This document shows positions 27,349 through 35,501 of a stretch of DNA of 61,541 nt, one piece after another (within the stretch, counting starts at the first letter, position 1; every line of letters starts with the position of its first letter). Under the pieces are notes generated by a model. That model was not told the origin of the DNA and made no database searches. It worked only from the letters and a program-made list of their open reading frames with translations. The stretch comes from an uncultured Pseudanabaenaceae cyanobacterium. GTDB taxonomy: Bacteria > Cyanobacteriota > Cyanobacteriia > PCC-9006 > JAAUQQ01. Made by a program: the position numbers and the translations under genes. The stretch is taken from contig CALECT010000073.1 of NCBI GenBank assembly GCA_937949725.1, forward strand, positions 1-61,541, given 5' to 3'.

Positions 27349-28299
27349 TTAGAGGCTTTCGCAGGCTTTCGCAATTTGCCGGGTGATGAAGGGGAAGATT
27401 TGGTCATTGTCGACATGCTCTTTGCCTTCGTTGAAGATGACGAGGGTGAAGGGGCGGCCGTCGGGAAGTTCGACGTAGGCAGCGTCATGGCGCACGCGGC
27501 TCATCCAGCCCGCTTTGGACCAGCAAAGGGCTTCGCAAGACTGGCCATCAGGAATTAAGCCTTCACCAATAAAGCCACCGATTTGATTTTCGGGATCAGG
27601 TTTCCAGTCCTCAGGTTCCAAGGAGCGCTGCATCAGTTCCATCATGGCTTTAGAGGCCTTGGGTGAAACGGCAACACCACCAACGATCGCATGGACCAGC
27701 CGCGCCACGGCATCTGTCGTCAGCATATTTCGGTTTTCGTAATTCTCGCCGTAGAAGGCCCGCTCACGTCCATAGGGTCCGTCACCCCAGGTCTTTTGGT
27801 TGATGTTACAACTCTGGAGCTCGTCCCAGCCCAAGGCTTGGTAGTAGCGATTGACGAGGTTGCGCTGGCTTTTCCAAGCTTCAAACGGGCCTGCTGACAG
27901 TTCGGGGCCGCTGGTGGTGCCGGTGAGGATATCAACAATGAGTCCGGTGGCGTCGTTGCTGGAGTCAACGATCATGTCGGTGACGGCTCGCTCTAGTTCT
28001 GGGGTGGACTGGAGCATGTTTTTCTCCACCCATTCGTAGAAGGCCACCATGTAAAAAAGCTTGACGACGCTGGCAGGGTAGATGCTTTCGACGCTGCGGT
28101 AGCTGAAACCTCGGGGCTGGTGTTTCCAGAATTCATCTACGGTGACGGCTCCGCCGGTATGGATCGGGAAACCTTGATCGTAAATTATCCAGGTGAGGGC
28201 GAGCTGGTTGCGGGCCAGGGTTGGAAATTCGGCCCAAGTGGCGGTGAGGATTTGGTCGCCGATTTCGGTGAGGGCGTTGTCTTTGCGGTAGAAGGTCAT
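27349..28299 (-). CDS. Beta-lactamase-fold serine hydrolase
   Basis: A 316-residue protein from the ATG at 28299; an upstream ATG at 28338 would add 13 residues. It has the class A beta-lactamase/penicillin-binding fold: SxxK as PASVVK (serine at about residue 77), the SxN-like element SSNDATG, and a KTG-like box altered to SKAGW. No signal peptide is visible, which is odd for an enzyme acting on peptidoglycan or beta-lactams in the periplasm. The Omega-loop glutamate is not obvious. This resembles the broad 'serine hydrolase' beta-lactamase2 family in cyanobacteria, and resistance should not be assumed. It converges with the PATAN gene (12 bases). Confidence 0.8.
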   Translation of the reverse strand: MTFYRKDNALTEIGDQILTATWAEFPTLARNQLALTWIIYDQGFPIHTGGAVTVDEFWKHQPRGFSYRSVESIYPASVVKLFYMVAFYEWVEKNMLQSTPELERAVTDMIVDSSNDATGLIVDILTGTTSGPELSAGPFEAWKSQRNLVNRYYQALGWDELQSCNINQKTWGDGPYGRERAFYGENYENRNMLTTDAVARLVHAIVGGVAVSPKASKAMMELMQRSLEPEDWKPDPENQIGGFIGEGLIPDGQSCEALCWSKAGWMSRVRHDAAYVELPDGRPFTLVIFNEGKEHVDNDQIFPFITRQIAKACESL

Positions 28300-28993
28300 G
28301 GAGATAGCGCAGGCAGATCGGTGATGGCTGGGCATCAACTTCGATGCCTTCTCAAAGACTACCGCTCAGTGGTGCAACCCAGATTGAGTGGCCTGATGTT
28401 GGAAGAATACGTTGCCCACAAATTAGACCTTTTTGGCGTTTTTATCGAGCTGGTTGGATCAAATTGTCTGCTGTGGGTGAGGGCGATCGCACTGTAGCGT
28501 GAATGCCCCAATCCTGAGCCCATCAAAAATCAAGGGACTCGTAAAGTGTTTCGTGCTCATCGTCTATAAAATATTTTGCAAAAATGTATAGTTCAGCACA
28601 ATTGCTCAAGTCGCTTCAGCTCCGTAGAGGGGTTGGTATAGGGCTCGCCGCTGTTGGTATTTAGGCGGGTTCAGCTACTTTTTCTACGAGAAATTCATCT
28701 CTTACATAAACTATGGCAAGACTTTTTCTGTTCTTGTTGTTGGACTGGATTTAAATTCCGCCAGACCACGGACGTATCTTTATGGCTTTTGCAAATAGCG
28801 TAGTTTTACTGGTTGGTGCAAGTGAGCTGGTGATTGCTCGTATAGTCGTTTCAATTTAGAACGCGATAGCAAAGCCCCTTTGGCTAAAGGGGGTCGCAAA
28901 GCTGGGGTGTCTAATTTGATTTGAAATGACTATATTTCCCCTTACTACTGCCATTACGAAACGAAGGGCTAGGCTAATAGTCGGAGGACGGTA
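28300..28993. other. Intergenic region with a MITE
   Basis: A divergent intergenic region of about 700 bases. It contains the 94-base TATAGTC element at 28841-28934. The rest shows no gene. A GGAGGACG site at 28983-28990 precedes the following GTG start. Confidence 0.5.
28841..28934. mobile_element. MITE family 2 (TATAGTC ends)
   Basis: The ends TATAGTCGTTTCAATT (28841 on) and TTTGAAATGACTATA (to 28934) are near-perfect inverted repeats; both begin with TA, as for IS630/Tc1-type TA insertion. The interior has a CCCCTTTggctAAAGGGG stem. It has no coding capacity. One copy was seen in this window. Confidence 0.75.
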
Positions 28994-29971
28994 GTGAATT
29001 TCTTCTCAAATGCGCTGTTTAGTCAAACCTTGCGAGCGGCTTATTTCCCAGAGCAAGCAATCAACCCTGGGATGTTTGAGCTGGAAGGGCAGTACTGGCA
29101 AGTTCCTACACTCAAGACGGGTGAGCCTATCAGTGACTTCTTATTACCTTCCCAATTTATTGATTTCTATGAGCCGGTTGCACTAGATAAACCAGACTCA
29201 ATGACTGAGGGCGATCCTAAACCCCATAGCATTCGCAAACTCAGTTATTTGCCGAGGGCCTGTCATGGCTTGGAAACGGTGGAGGCTTGGCAGAAAGGGG
29301 GGAGACAAGATCGCTATGAGCCAGCGCCCACTGTGAAATGGGATGCGATCGCATCCTGGGAAGATTTTGTCGCCCAGCGCAAGCGGATTTTTGCCAACAC
29401 CTATCGTTGTCGTCGCAAGTTGGAGCGGGAAGTGGGGCAGCCTAGCTTTTGCTTTCAGGACAATCGCGAGGATGTTTTAGCTACAGCGATGGCCTGGAAA
29501 TCAAAACAGTATCGAGCCACCGGGGAGGTCGATGCCTTTGCAAACTCTCAGCATGTTGCGTTATTTGAGGCTTTGGCAACTCAGAAACAGTTGCAGATTT
29601 CTACGATGCGTTTGGGAGGAAGGCTCTTAGCGGTCTATCTCGGTTTCATCTTCGAAGGGCGGTTTTGTGCCTGGGTGGCTGCTTATGATAGCGACTACCA
29701 TTGCTACGCTCCAGGGCGGCAGTTGTTGCACTATCTCTTGCAAGAGAGCTTTGAGCGAGGTCATCAAGAGTTTGATTTTCTGCGGGGTAATGAGGCCTAC
29801 AAGTGGAAATATGCAACTCACACACGTTTAATTGCTGAATTAGGTCAACCTGATTTGTCCATTCGAGCTAAGCGTCAGTTAAAGGAAGTCCTCAAAGTGA
29901 GTCTCTTGGATTTATTCAATGCTGTGCCCCCAGCCAAGACGTTCGCAAAGACTATGGCGCTCAGGATTTAG
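28994..29971 (+). CDS. CelD/BcsL-like GNAT acetyltransferase
   Basis: A 325-residue protein of the GNAT_6 (CelD) family. An N-terminal GNAT-like half is less conserved; the C-terminal half has the typical order MAWKSKQYRATGE, LRLGGRLLAVYLGFIFEGRF, YDSDYHCYAPGRQLLHYLL and the signature FDFLRGNEAYKWKYATHTR. Relatives act in exopolysaccharide or cell-wall sugar acylation; the acceptor here is unknown. It starts at GTG with a good GGAGGA site 7 bases upstream. No polysaccharide cluster surrounds it. Confidence 0.8.
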   Translation: MNFFSNALFSQTLRAAYFPEQAINPGMFELEGQYWQVPTLKTGEPISDFLLPSQFIDFYEPVALDKPDSMTEGDPKPHSIRKLSYLPRACHGLETVEAWQKGGRQDRYEPAPTVKWDAIASWEDFVAQRKRIFANTYRCRRKLEREVGQPSFCFQDNREDVLATAMAWKSKQYRATGEVDAFANSQHVALFEALATQKQLQISTMRLGGRLLAVYLGFIFEGRFCAWVAAYDSDYHCYAPGRQLLHYLLQESFERGHQEFDFLRGNEAYKWKYATHTRLIAELGQPDLSIRAKRQLKEVLKVSLLDLFNAVPPAKTFAKTMALRI

Positions 29972-30274
29972 GATGCCCCTCGGTTGGTTTTGGACGAGCT
30001 TGTTTTTAGAGGATGGATAGCCCGGCGTACTGTAAAAAATCTCATTGCTGTACCCCTCTAATCTTCTGCAAGCGCACGGCTGCTCGACCCTACAGCAGAC
30101 CAGTGATAGGACTCTGGGGCTCCTTAATTAGATTGGGTCTTAGCTCCACAGGAAAAGGACGGATGAATAACCTGTTCCAATGGGACCGTGCAAGGTCAAA
30201 ATAGCGGGTTCAAGCTATGCCAAGCTAGGCAACAGCGCCCCATGGAGCAGAACGTTGTTGTCTGATATTGCCCT
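29972..30274. other. Intergenic, no gene seen
   Basis: About 300 bases. A 63-residue open frame at 30013-30204 has no recognisable motif and is not called. Confidence 0.4.
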
Positions 30275-31144
30275 TTGATTTGGTTTTTGTTCGCGAGTAC
30301 CACAGCTTGCTGCGAGGCATTGAAGGATCTGACAAGTAAGCAAAGCCTTAAAACTCTGGATGAATATGTGGTGCTCTGGGCTTTTATGGCCGTTGGAGCG
30401 ATCGCCCTCCTGCCCGTTCTCCTCTTCACCACGGGCATGCCCACATTTGGCCCCCGCTACGGTCAGGCGGTGCTTTTGGGGGGCGGGCTGAATGTTTTGG
30501 CTTTTTGGCTCTACACCCGCGCGATCAAAACCTCGGATCTATCGCTGACGGTCCCGTTGGTGACGTTGACGCCTCTGTTCATGTTGGTGACCTCGCCGCT
30601 GATTGTGCAGGAATATCCCACCTGGGGCGATGCCATTGGGGTCTTACTGCTGATTGGGGGGTCCTATGTTCTGAATTCCAAAGTTAATGCTGGGGAGTCT
30701 GTTTGGGCACCGTTTAGAGCGATCGCCACCAACCCCGGCAGCCGCATGATGCTGGGCGTGGCGTTCCTTTGGAGCATCACCTCCAATGTGGATAAGGTCG
30801 GTGTGCAAAACTCCTCGCCTATTGCCTGGGCAATCACATTGTTTACGGTGATCTCGGCGGCGATGTTTCCCTTGGCAATGCGCCGGGGCTGGCGCGGTTT
30901 GGCAGCAGCATTACCTCAGGCTAGACGGTTGACTTTGACTGGCTTGCTTAATGCGACGGGAGTGGGCTTTCAGATGGCAGCGTTGATGCTTGTGCCTGTG
31001 ACCCAGGTAATTGCGGTGAAGCGAATGAGTGCGCTGTTTGCAGTTTTGCTGGGGGTGTTTGTGTTGGGAGAAGAAGGATTGCGATCGCGTTTGCTCGGTG
31101 CGGGGATTATGGTGTTAGGGGTAGCACTGATTTCGCTTGCTTAG
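30275..31144 (+). CDS. EamA/DMT-family transporter
   Basis: A 289-residue membrane protein with ten predicted helices in two EamA repeats (about 1-130 and 150-289). Typical elements are FLFASTTACCEALKDLTSKQ at the N-terminus, YTRAIKTSDLSLTVPLV, LTPLFMLV, and in the second half QMAALMLVPVTQVIAVKRMS and FVLGEE. The family moves metabolites across the inner membrane; the substrate is unknown. The start is uncertain: the open frame begins at TTG 30275 with no clear ribosome binding site. Confidence 0.85.
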   Translation: MIWFLFASTTACCEALKDLTSKQSLKTLDEYVVLWAFMAVGAIALLPVLLFTTGMPTFGPRYGQAVLLGGGLNVLAFWLYTRAIKTSDLSLTVPLVTLTPLFMLVTSPLIVQEYPTWGDAIGVLLLIGGSYVLNSKVNAGESVWAPFRAIATNPGSRMMLGVAFLWSITSNVDKVGVQNSSPIAWAITLFTVISAAMFPLAMRRGWRGLAAALPQARRLTLTGLLNATGVGFQMAALMLVPVTQVIAVKRMSALFAVLLGVFVLGEEGLRSRLLGAGIMVLGVALISLA

Positions 31145-31202
31145 GTGGCGGTGATGGTTTTGCCTTGTTCAAGATTCACGGTCGTGGGTAAGTAGGTAAT
31201 CG

Positions 31203-31595
31203 GTGATAGTTAATCGGGCGCTGACTGGGTTTAGCAAAACGCGTTCTGGGCTGGCGGCTGTGCTGTTAGTGGGAGGACTGTTGGTGTTTGGCGCATTAGG
31301 GCTCGGGGCTTCTCCAGCTTGGGCGGTGACGACTTGCCGTAAGACCAATGGCCATGAGGTCTGCATCCAGCGAATCAAGCGCAGTGCCAAGAACTATTGG
31401 CAGTACCAAGCAAAATTGAAAGTGGATGGCGAGCAGCGGTCGATGGAGCTGTATGACTGTCGTGAACGCCTACGCCTACCCAAGGATGGCACCATCATTC
31501 CCTATTGGCAGGATGAGGCAGTGGATGTGGTTTGCACGCTATTTCGCAAGCGAGAACTGATGCGTCAACCCATGCCTAAAAGCCTAGGAAACTAG
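31203..31595 (+). CDS. Small exported protein, four cysteines
   Basis: A 130-residue protein with a signal peptide (hydrophobic LAAVLLVGGLLVFGALGLG, probable cut after SPAWA). The mature part of about 90 residues is basic and contains four cysteines (TTCRK, EVCIQ, YDCRE, VVCTL), likely two disulfides. The GTG start at 31203 has no strong ribosome binding site. I recognise no family; the repeated charged pattern resembles small secreted surface-associated proteins of cyanobacteria. It could be cotranscribed with the upstream transporter (58 bases). Confidence 0.65.
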   Translation: MIVNRALTGFSKTRSGLAAVLLVGGLLVFGALGLGASPAWAVTTCRKTNGHEVCIQRIKRSAKNYWQYQAKLKVDGEQRSMELYDCRERLRLPKDGTIIPYWQDEAVDVVCTLFRKRELMRQPMPKSLGN

Positions 31596-31896
31596 TCTTT
31601 TAGGCAAAGTGAAACGGTCAGAAGATCTGGAGGCTACGCGTAGTGGTATGGCATGCCATGTCAGCCCTGCGCTGCCAATCTAGCAGCCTGATTTTGTTCC
31701 TTAGTCGTTATTTGTTTTTGCATGACTGAGGCTGATTTTGATTTTCTCGCCGACATGCCATAGCAGCATAGCTACGGAAATCTGGGGGGTGGGGTGCTGT
31801 GGGCATTTCACTTTTTGGGCAAGATAATTTTGGAGGAATGAACCTCAGCTTTAGACAAAACGTCTGGGCATTGAGGTCGGGAATGGGCGGGTTTGC
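31596..31896. other. Intergenic, no gene seen
   Basis: About 300 bases. A palindromic TGGCATGCCA at 31648-31657 is the only structure noted; no gene is visible. Confidence 0.4.
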
Positions 31897-32514
31897 ATGA
31901 AAAGCGGAATGAATATTCGTCAGTGCTATACCGTCCTGGAGCTGCCGATGCGCTCTCCCCTGGATGAGGTAAAGCTGTCCTATAAGGATTTGGTCCAGGT
32001 GTGGCATCCCGATCGCTTCACCCACAGTCCTCGTTTACAGGAAAAGGCCGCGAATAAGCTTTTGCAGTTGAACGAAGCTTACGACACGCTTAAGGATCAT
32101 TTGGAGCGGCAGGCTGTGCAAGGTGCTTATGCCTATGGAACCGCCAGCTATGGTTCAACGGGCTATGGTGCGGCTTCCCAAACTGCGACTAGGCCAGAAG
32201 GCAGTTCAAGTCGTGGAGCGACTGGGGATTGGGCTACAGGAACGGCAACGACGGGTGAACGCGCGACGGCATCGGCTTATCGTTCGAGACCTAAGGCAGC
32301 TAGTGATAGAAAGGTGCCTTCTTTCTTTGATTCAGGCGGTGCCTATTCTTGGAAGTGGCAGCTCCAAGCCACTGGACTGATCTTTGGGCTCGTTGGTTTG
32401 CTGCTGTTGCCCATTGGCTTGACTATGGTGATTTCTCAATATCCGCTATTGCTATTGCTATTGATGCCTTTACCTGTGATGGCCTATGTCTATCGGGCTT
32501 GGGTGACGCGGTAG
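31897..32514 (+). CDS. J-domain membrane protein
   Basis: A 205-residue protein with an N-terminal J domain (about 5-70: IRQCYTVLELPM, helix II EVKLSYKDLVQVWHPDRF with the HPD tripeptide, then KLLQLNEAYDTLKDHL), which stimulates DnaK ATPase. A Gly/Ser/Thr/Ala-rich linker follows (about 72-135), then two C-terminal membrane helices (LQATGLIFGLVGLLLLPIGL, YPLLLLLLMPLPVMAYVYR). The zinc and substrate domains of DnaJ are absent, so it probably recruits DnaK to the membrane. A second ATG at 31909 is possible. The peptidase gene follows on the same strand. Confidence 0.88.
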   Translation: MKSGMNIRQCYTVLELPMRSPLDEVKLSYKDLVQVWHPDRFTHSPRLQEKAANKLLQLNEAYDTLKDHLERQAVQGAYAYGTASYGSTGYGAASQTATRPEGSSSRGATGDWATGTATTGERATASAYRSRPKAASDRKVPSFFDSGGAYSWKWQLQATGLIFGLVGLLLLPIGLTMVISQYPLLLLLLMPLPVMAYVYRAWVTR

Positions 32515-32602
32515 CGAGGTTGCAGGTCTTATGAGCCTGTCTAGGCTTTACCCCAGGACGGCTTGGGCGTTCAATGGGGGCTGTAGGTTTGGAGAGTTGG
32601 CT

Positions 32603-33412
32603 ATGGCCATGACGTTGGCGGGGATGCGATCGCTTCTGGAGTCCAATCCCAGCCAGGTGTTTGAGACATTAGCCCATGTCAATCTTTATAAGTCGCCTGA
32701 AGCTGAAAGTTTGGTGACCCAGGCGGCGGCAGGGCGGCGTTTCTGGGTGGAAGCTGCACCAGCGGGGAGTGAGCCAGGGGAGAAGGCCGAGGCCAAAGCT
32801 GGAGAAAAAGCACTGTATGTGCGGATTTGTGAGGATGATTATCCGGGCTGGTTGTTGGTTTCGGACCTAGAAAAAGTTGCTGTAGCAAGTGGCGATCGCT
32901 CGGATGTTCCAATTGAGAGTCGAGCTGCAGTTGAGGCTCGTTTGCCAAAGGTGTTGGAGTTTGTGCGGGCGGCGTTGATGATTCCGAATGAGTATTTATG
33001 GGGGGGGACGGTGGCTCCCCATTACGATTGCTCGGGGTTGATGCAGGCGGCGTTTTGGGGTGCGGGGGTTTGGTTACCTCGGGATGCCTATCAGCAGGAG
33101 GCATTTTTGGAGGCTTTACCGGTGACGGTGGAGGCTTTGGCAGCGGGGGATTATTCGTTGTTAACGGCGGGGGATCTCGTGTTTTTTGGGACGTCGGAGC
33201 GGGCAACCCATGTGGGGGTATATGTCGGTGATGGCTGTTATATCCACAGTTCAGGGAAAGAGATGGGGCGCAATGGTATTGCGGTGGATCGGTTGACGGC
33301 GGATGTCGAGGCACCCCAAGTTAGCCGAGGGTATTTTGAGATTTTTCGTGGGGCAGGCCGTGTGGTGAAAAGTTATCGTGGTGGGCAAGAATTCGCCGCG
33401 CGTAAACCATAA
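32603..33412 (+). CDS. NlpC/P60 gamma-D-Glu-diaminoacid endopeptidase
   Basis: A 269-residue protein from the ATG at 32603, which has a GGAGAG site at 32591-32596; an ATG at 32531 would add 24 residues. An N-terminal SH3b domain (about 15-105: VNLYKSPEAES, CEDDYPGWLLVSDLE) precedes the NlpC/P60 catalytic domain. The catalytic Cys is in PHYDCSGLMQAAFW, the His in ERATHVGVYVGD, and the third residue in CYIHSSGK. The order and motifs match the cyanobacterial cell-wall peptide recyclases typified by NpPCP of Nostoc, which cut between D-Glu and the diamino acid. No signal peptide is seen, consistent with a cytoplasmic recycling role. It is probably cotranscribed with the J-domain gene. Confidence 0.9.
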   Translation: MAMTLAGMRSLLESNPSQVFETLAHVNLYKSPEAESLVTQAAAGRRFWVEAAPAGSEPGEKAEAKAGEKALYVRICEDDYPGWLLVSDLEKVAVASGDRSDVPIESRAAVEARLPKVLEFVRAALMIPNEYLWGGTVAPHYDCSGLMQAAFWGAGVWLPRDAYQQEAFLEALPVTVEALAAGDYSLLTAGDLVFFGTSERATHVGVYVGDGCYIHSSGKEMGRNGIAVDRLTADVEAPQVSRGYFEIFRGAGRVVKSYRGGQEFAARKP

Positions 33413-33451
33413 TGAAATGCTGGTGGTAGGGACATTGGCATTGCCATGTCC

Positions 33452-33491
33452 GGCTGTTGTTTTGCGTGGCTGTTGTTTTGCGTGGCTGTTG
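33452..33491. repeat. 16-base tandem repeat, 2.5 units
   Basis: GGCTGTTGTTTTGCGT occurs at 33452-33467 and 33468-33483, then GGCTGTTG at 33484-33491. It may extend the hairpin immediately upstream. Confidence 0.8.
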
Positions 33492-33715
33492 CCTTAAGAG
33501 GCAAATCGGCAAATCCATGGGGCGCTGCCCCTCGCCCCGCTCCGAAGGGAGACGAGGTGCCTCTCCCTTAGGAGGTCATTCCTCTGCACAAGGGGCTGGG
33601 TTGCTTCACTAGGATTTTTAGGACTGGGGATGAGCGGTTCTGGTTTTCCCAGCGTTGCTGTGGGCTCAGACTCCAGACCTTAATACACCACAAGCCAACT
33701 ACTGTCCCCCTTTCC

Positions 33716-33750
33716 AAGGGGGACCGCGCGCAGCGCGAGGGGGTCCCCTT
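33716..33750. repeat. Hairpin AAGGGGGACC...GGGTCCCCTT
   Basis: Arms AAGGGGGACC and GGGGTCCCCTT enclose an inner GCGCGCAGCGCG stem. It looks like a dispersed hairpin repeat rather than a terminator, since no T-run follows. Confidence 0.65.
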
Positions 33751-33938
33751 GCCTCTACTTCGCTTTACGATGGAGCCCCGCAATTGGGTCGCCTGCGCTG
33801 CCAAGCACTAAACTAAAATCTGAAGCTTTTCTGAAGCTGCTCACTTTACGAGCTTCTATTAGACATCGCTCTATCCCGCTTCTGCCTATACTTCCTTGCC
33901 CCCATTAACAATGTGGGTGCAGCTACCTTACCGTCACC

Positions 33939-34955
33939 ATGGATGCATCTCGTCTCTCAACCGCTGGCCTCAGCGCAACAACTGCCCGTGCAGAGGGTCT
34001 TTTAGATCTCTCGGTGGTGGTGCCCATCTACAACGAGGTGGATAGCCTGCCGCTGCTGATTGAGAAGATCGCGGAGGCGGTGAGTGGGGCAGGGTTAAGC
34101 TATGAAATGATCCTGGTGGATGATGGTTCTAGCGATGGCACGGTGGAGCTGATGCAGCGCTTCGCTGAGGAGCGGGATGATCTGAAGGCAGTGATTCTGC
34201 GGCGTAATTATGGCCAAACGGCGGCTATGGCGGCAGGGTTTAATTATGCGGTGGGCGATGCGATCGTCACGCTGGATGGCGATTTGCAGAATGACCCAGC
34301 AGATATCCCTATGCTGTTGGCTAAGCTGAATGAAGGTTATGACTTGGTGAGCGGTTGGCGTAAGAAGCGTCAGGATGCGGCCCTGACACGCCTGTTGCCG
34401 TCCAAAATCGCCAATATCCTCATTGGCAAAGTTACGGGGGTGAAGATTCGCGATTATGGCTGTTCGTTGAAAGCTTATCGCTCTGAGCTGGTGGCGGATA
34501 TGAATCTCTACGGAGAGCTGCACCGCTTTTTGCCCGCTTTGGCCTTTATGGAAGGGGCGCGCATTACGGAGATGCCGGTGCGCCACCATGCCAGGCAGTT
34601 TGGCGAAAGTAAGTACGGTCTGGGTCGCACTATCCGCGTGATTATGGACCTGCTGACGATCTATTTCATGAAACGGTTCTTGACCAAGCCCATGCATGGC
34701 TTTGGTGTGGCGGGCTTGCTGTCTATTGCCATTGGTTTTGTACTGGGGATTTATTTGACGGTGCTGAAGTTGGGTGGCTCGGCCATTGGCGATCGCCCTC
34801 TCCTCACTCTCGTTGCCATCCTGATCCTTGGTGGCGTGCAGTTACTTTGCTTTGGCCTCCTGGGTGAACTGATGATGCGCACCTACCACGAGTCCCAGAA
34901 TCGCCCAATTTACAGGGTTCGCTCAGTCGTGGGTCGTCAAAAGGCGACTACCTAG
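33939..34955 (+). CDS. Family 2 glycosyltransferase, DPM1/GtrB type
   Basis: A 338-residue membrane glycosyltransferase. The catalytic domain (about 22-230) shows LSVVVPIYNEVDSLP, LVDDGSSDGT, RRNYGQTAAMAAGF and the metal-binding DxD in VTLDGDLQNDP, plus the acceptor-loop ARQFGESKYGLGRT. Two C-terminal membrane helices (FGVAGLLSIAIGFVLGIYL, LTLVAILILGGVQLLCFGLL) and an interfacial helix (YFMKRFLTKPMHGF) match GtrB/DPM1-type enzymes that charge a polyprenyl phosphate with a sugar. The donor is unknown. The DUF2358 gene follows 9 bases downstream, so the two are likely one operon. Confidence 0.9.
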   Translation: MDASRLSTAGLSATTARAEGLLDLSVVVPIYNEVDSLPLLIEKIAEAVSGAGLSYEMILVDDGSSDGTVELMQRFAEERDDLKAVILRRNYGQTAAMAAGFNYAVGDAIVTLDGDLQNDPADIPMLLAKLNEGYDLVSGWRKKRQDAALTRLLPSKIANILIGKVTGVKIRDYGCSLKAYRSELVADMNLYGELHRFLPALAFMEGARITEMPVRHHARQFGESKYGLGRTIRVIMDLLTIYFMKRFLTKPMHGFGVAGLLSIAIGFVLGIYLTVLKLGGSAIGDRPLLTLVAILILGGVQLLCFGLLGELMMRTYHESQNRPIYRVRSVVGRQKATT

Positions 34956-34964
34956 GTATAGAGA

Positions 34965-35348
34965 ATGGCCACTGACTCGATCGTTGAAGTCCTCAAGGCG
35001 GATTACGCCCGTTTCCCTGAGGACCAGACCTACGACATCTATGCCGAAGATGTCTTTTTCAAAGACCCCATGAACGAGTTTCGTGGGGTGAAGCAGTACC
35101 GCAAAATGATTGGCTTTATTCAGCGCTGGTTTAAGCAACCTCAGCTGGAACTGAAGATGATTGAGCAATCGAGCCAAGATATCACCACTCGCTGGACGCT
35201 GTCCTGGACAACTCCTCTCCCCTGGCAGCCTCGCGTCTCTATTCCAGGCTGGACTGAAATGCAGCTAAATGAGCAGGGCAAAATCTGCTCCCATGTTGAC
35301 CACTGGGATATTTCCAAATGGGCTGTGGTTAAGCAGTTGCGACCCTAA
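34965..35348 (+). CDS. DUF2358 protein (SnoaL-like fold)
   Basis: A 127-residue soluble protein matching DUF2358, found in cyanobacteria and plastids and built on an NTF2/SnoaL-like cone fold. Typical are FPEDQTYDIYAEDVFFKDPM, the central helix IGFIQRWFKQP and the C-terminal WTEMQLNEQGKICSHVDHWD. Function is unknown. It is 9 bases downstream of the glycosyltransferase. Its stop codon TAA (35346-35348) is the left copy of the target duplication of the adjacent MITE, so the native 3' end may have been altered. Confidence 0.85.
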   Translation: MATDSIVEVLKADYARFPEDQTYDIYAEDVFFKDPMNEFRGVKQYRKMIGFIQRWFKQPQLELKMIEQSSQDITTRWTLSWTTPLPWQPRVSIPGWTEMQLNEQGKICSHVDHWDISKWAVVKQLRP

Positions 35349-35479
35349 GAGGTTGTTTGAGAAAGGCATCTTGCTGTAGCAGGATGACCTATGATGCTGC
35401 CAAAGTTAACGAAATTCCGACGTTTCATTGCTAGTCGAGGTTTCAAATTTGACGCTTGGCCGAATTCTCAAACAACCTC
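35349..35479. mobile_element. MITE family 1, copy C, with TAA duplication
   Basis: A 131-base element with ends GAGGTTGTTTGAGAA and TTCTCAAACAACCTC, perfect complements. It is flanked on both sides by TAA (35346-35348 and 35480-35482), a 3-base TNA-type target duplication. It is the best preserved copy of the family. It has no open frame. Confidence 0.88.
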
Positions 35480-35501
35480 TAAGCCAATGCGATGACTGAC
35501 G

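Larger units (their letters stand above)
33413..33938. other. Intergenic region rich in hairpins and repeats
   Basis: A possible terminator hairpin GACATTGGCATTGCCATGTC lies at 33431-33450, followed by a 16-base tandem repeat (33452-33491) and the hairpin at 33716-33750. The stretch 33510-33600 (GGGGCGCTGCCCCTCGCCCC) resembles dispersed cyanobacterial intergenic repeats. No gene is seen. Confidence 0.6.

Noticed and set aside
27349..28299. Beta-lactamase resistance gene
   Set aside because: No signal peptide, altered KTG box and no obvious Omega-loop glutamate; a generic serine hydrolase is more likely.
32679..33314. 211-residue Pro-rich frame opposite the NlpC/P60 gene
   Set aside because: Composition reflects the opposite strand of a well-supported gene.
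33452..33491. Possible CRISPR array
   Set aside because: Only 2.5 directly adjoining 16-base units without spacers.
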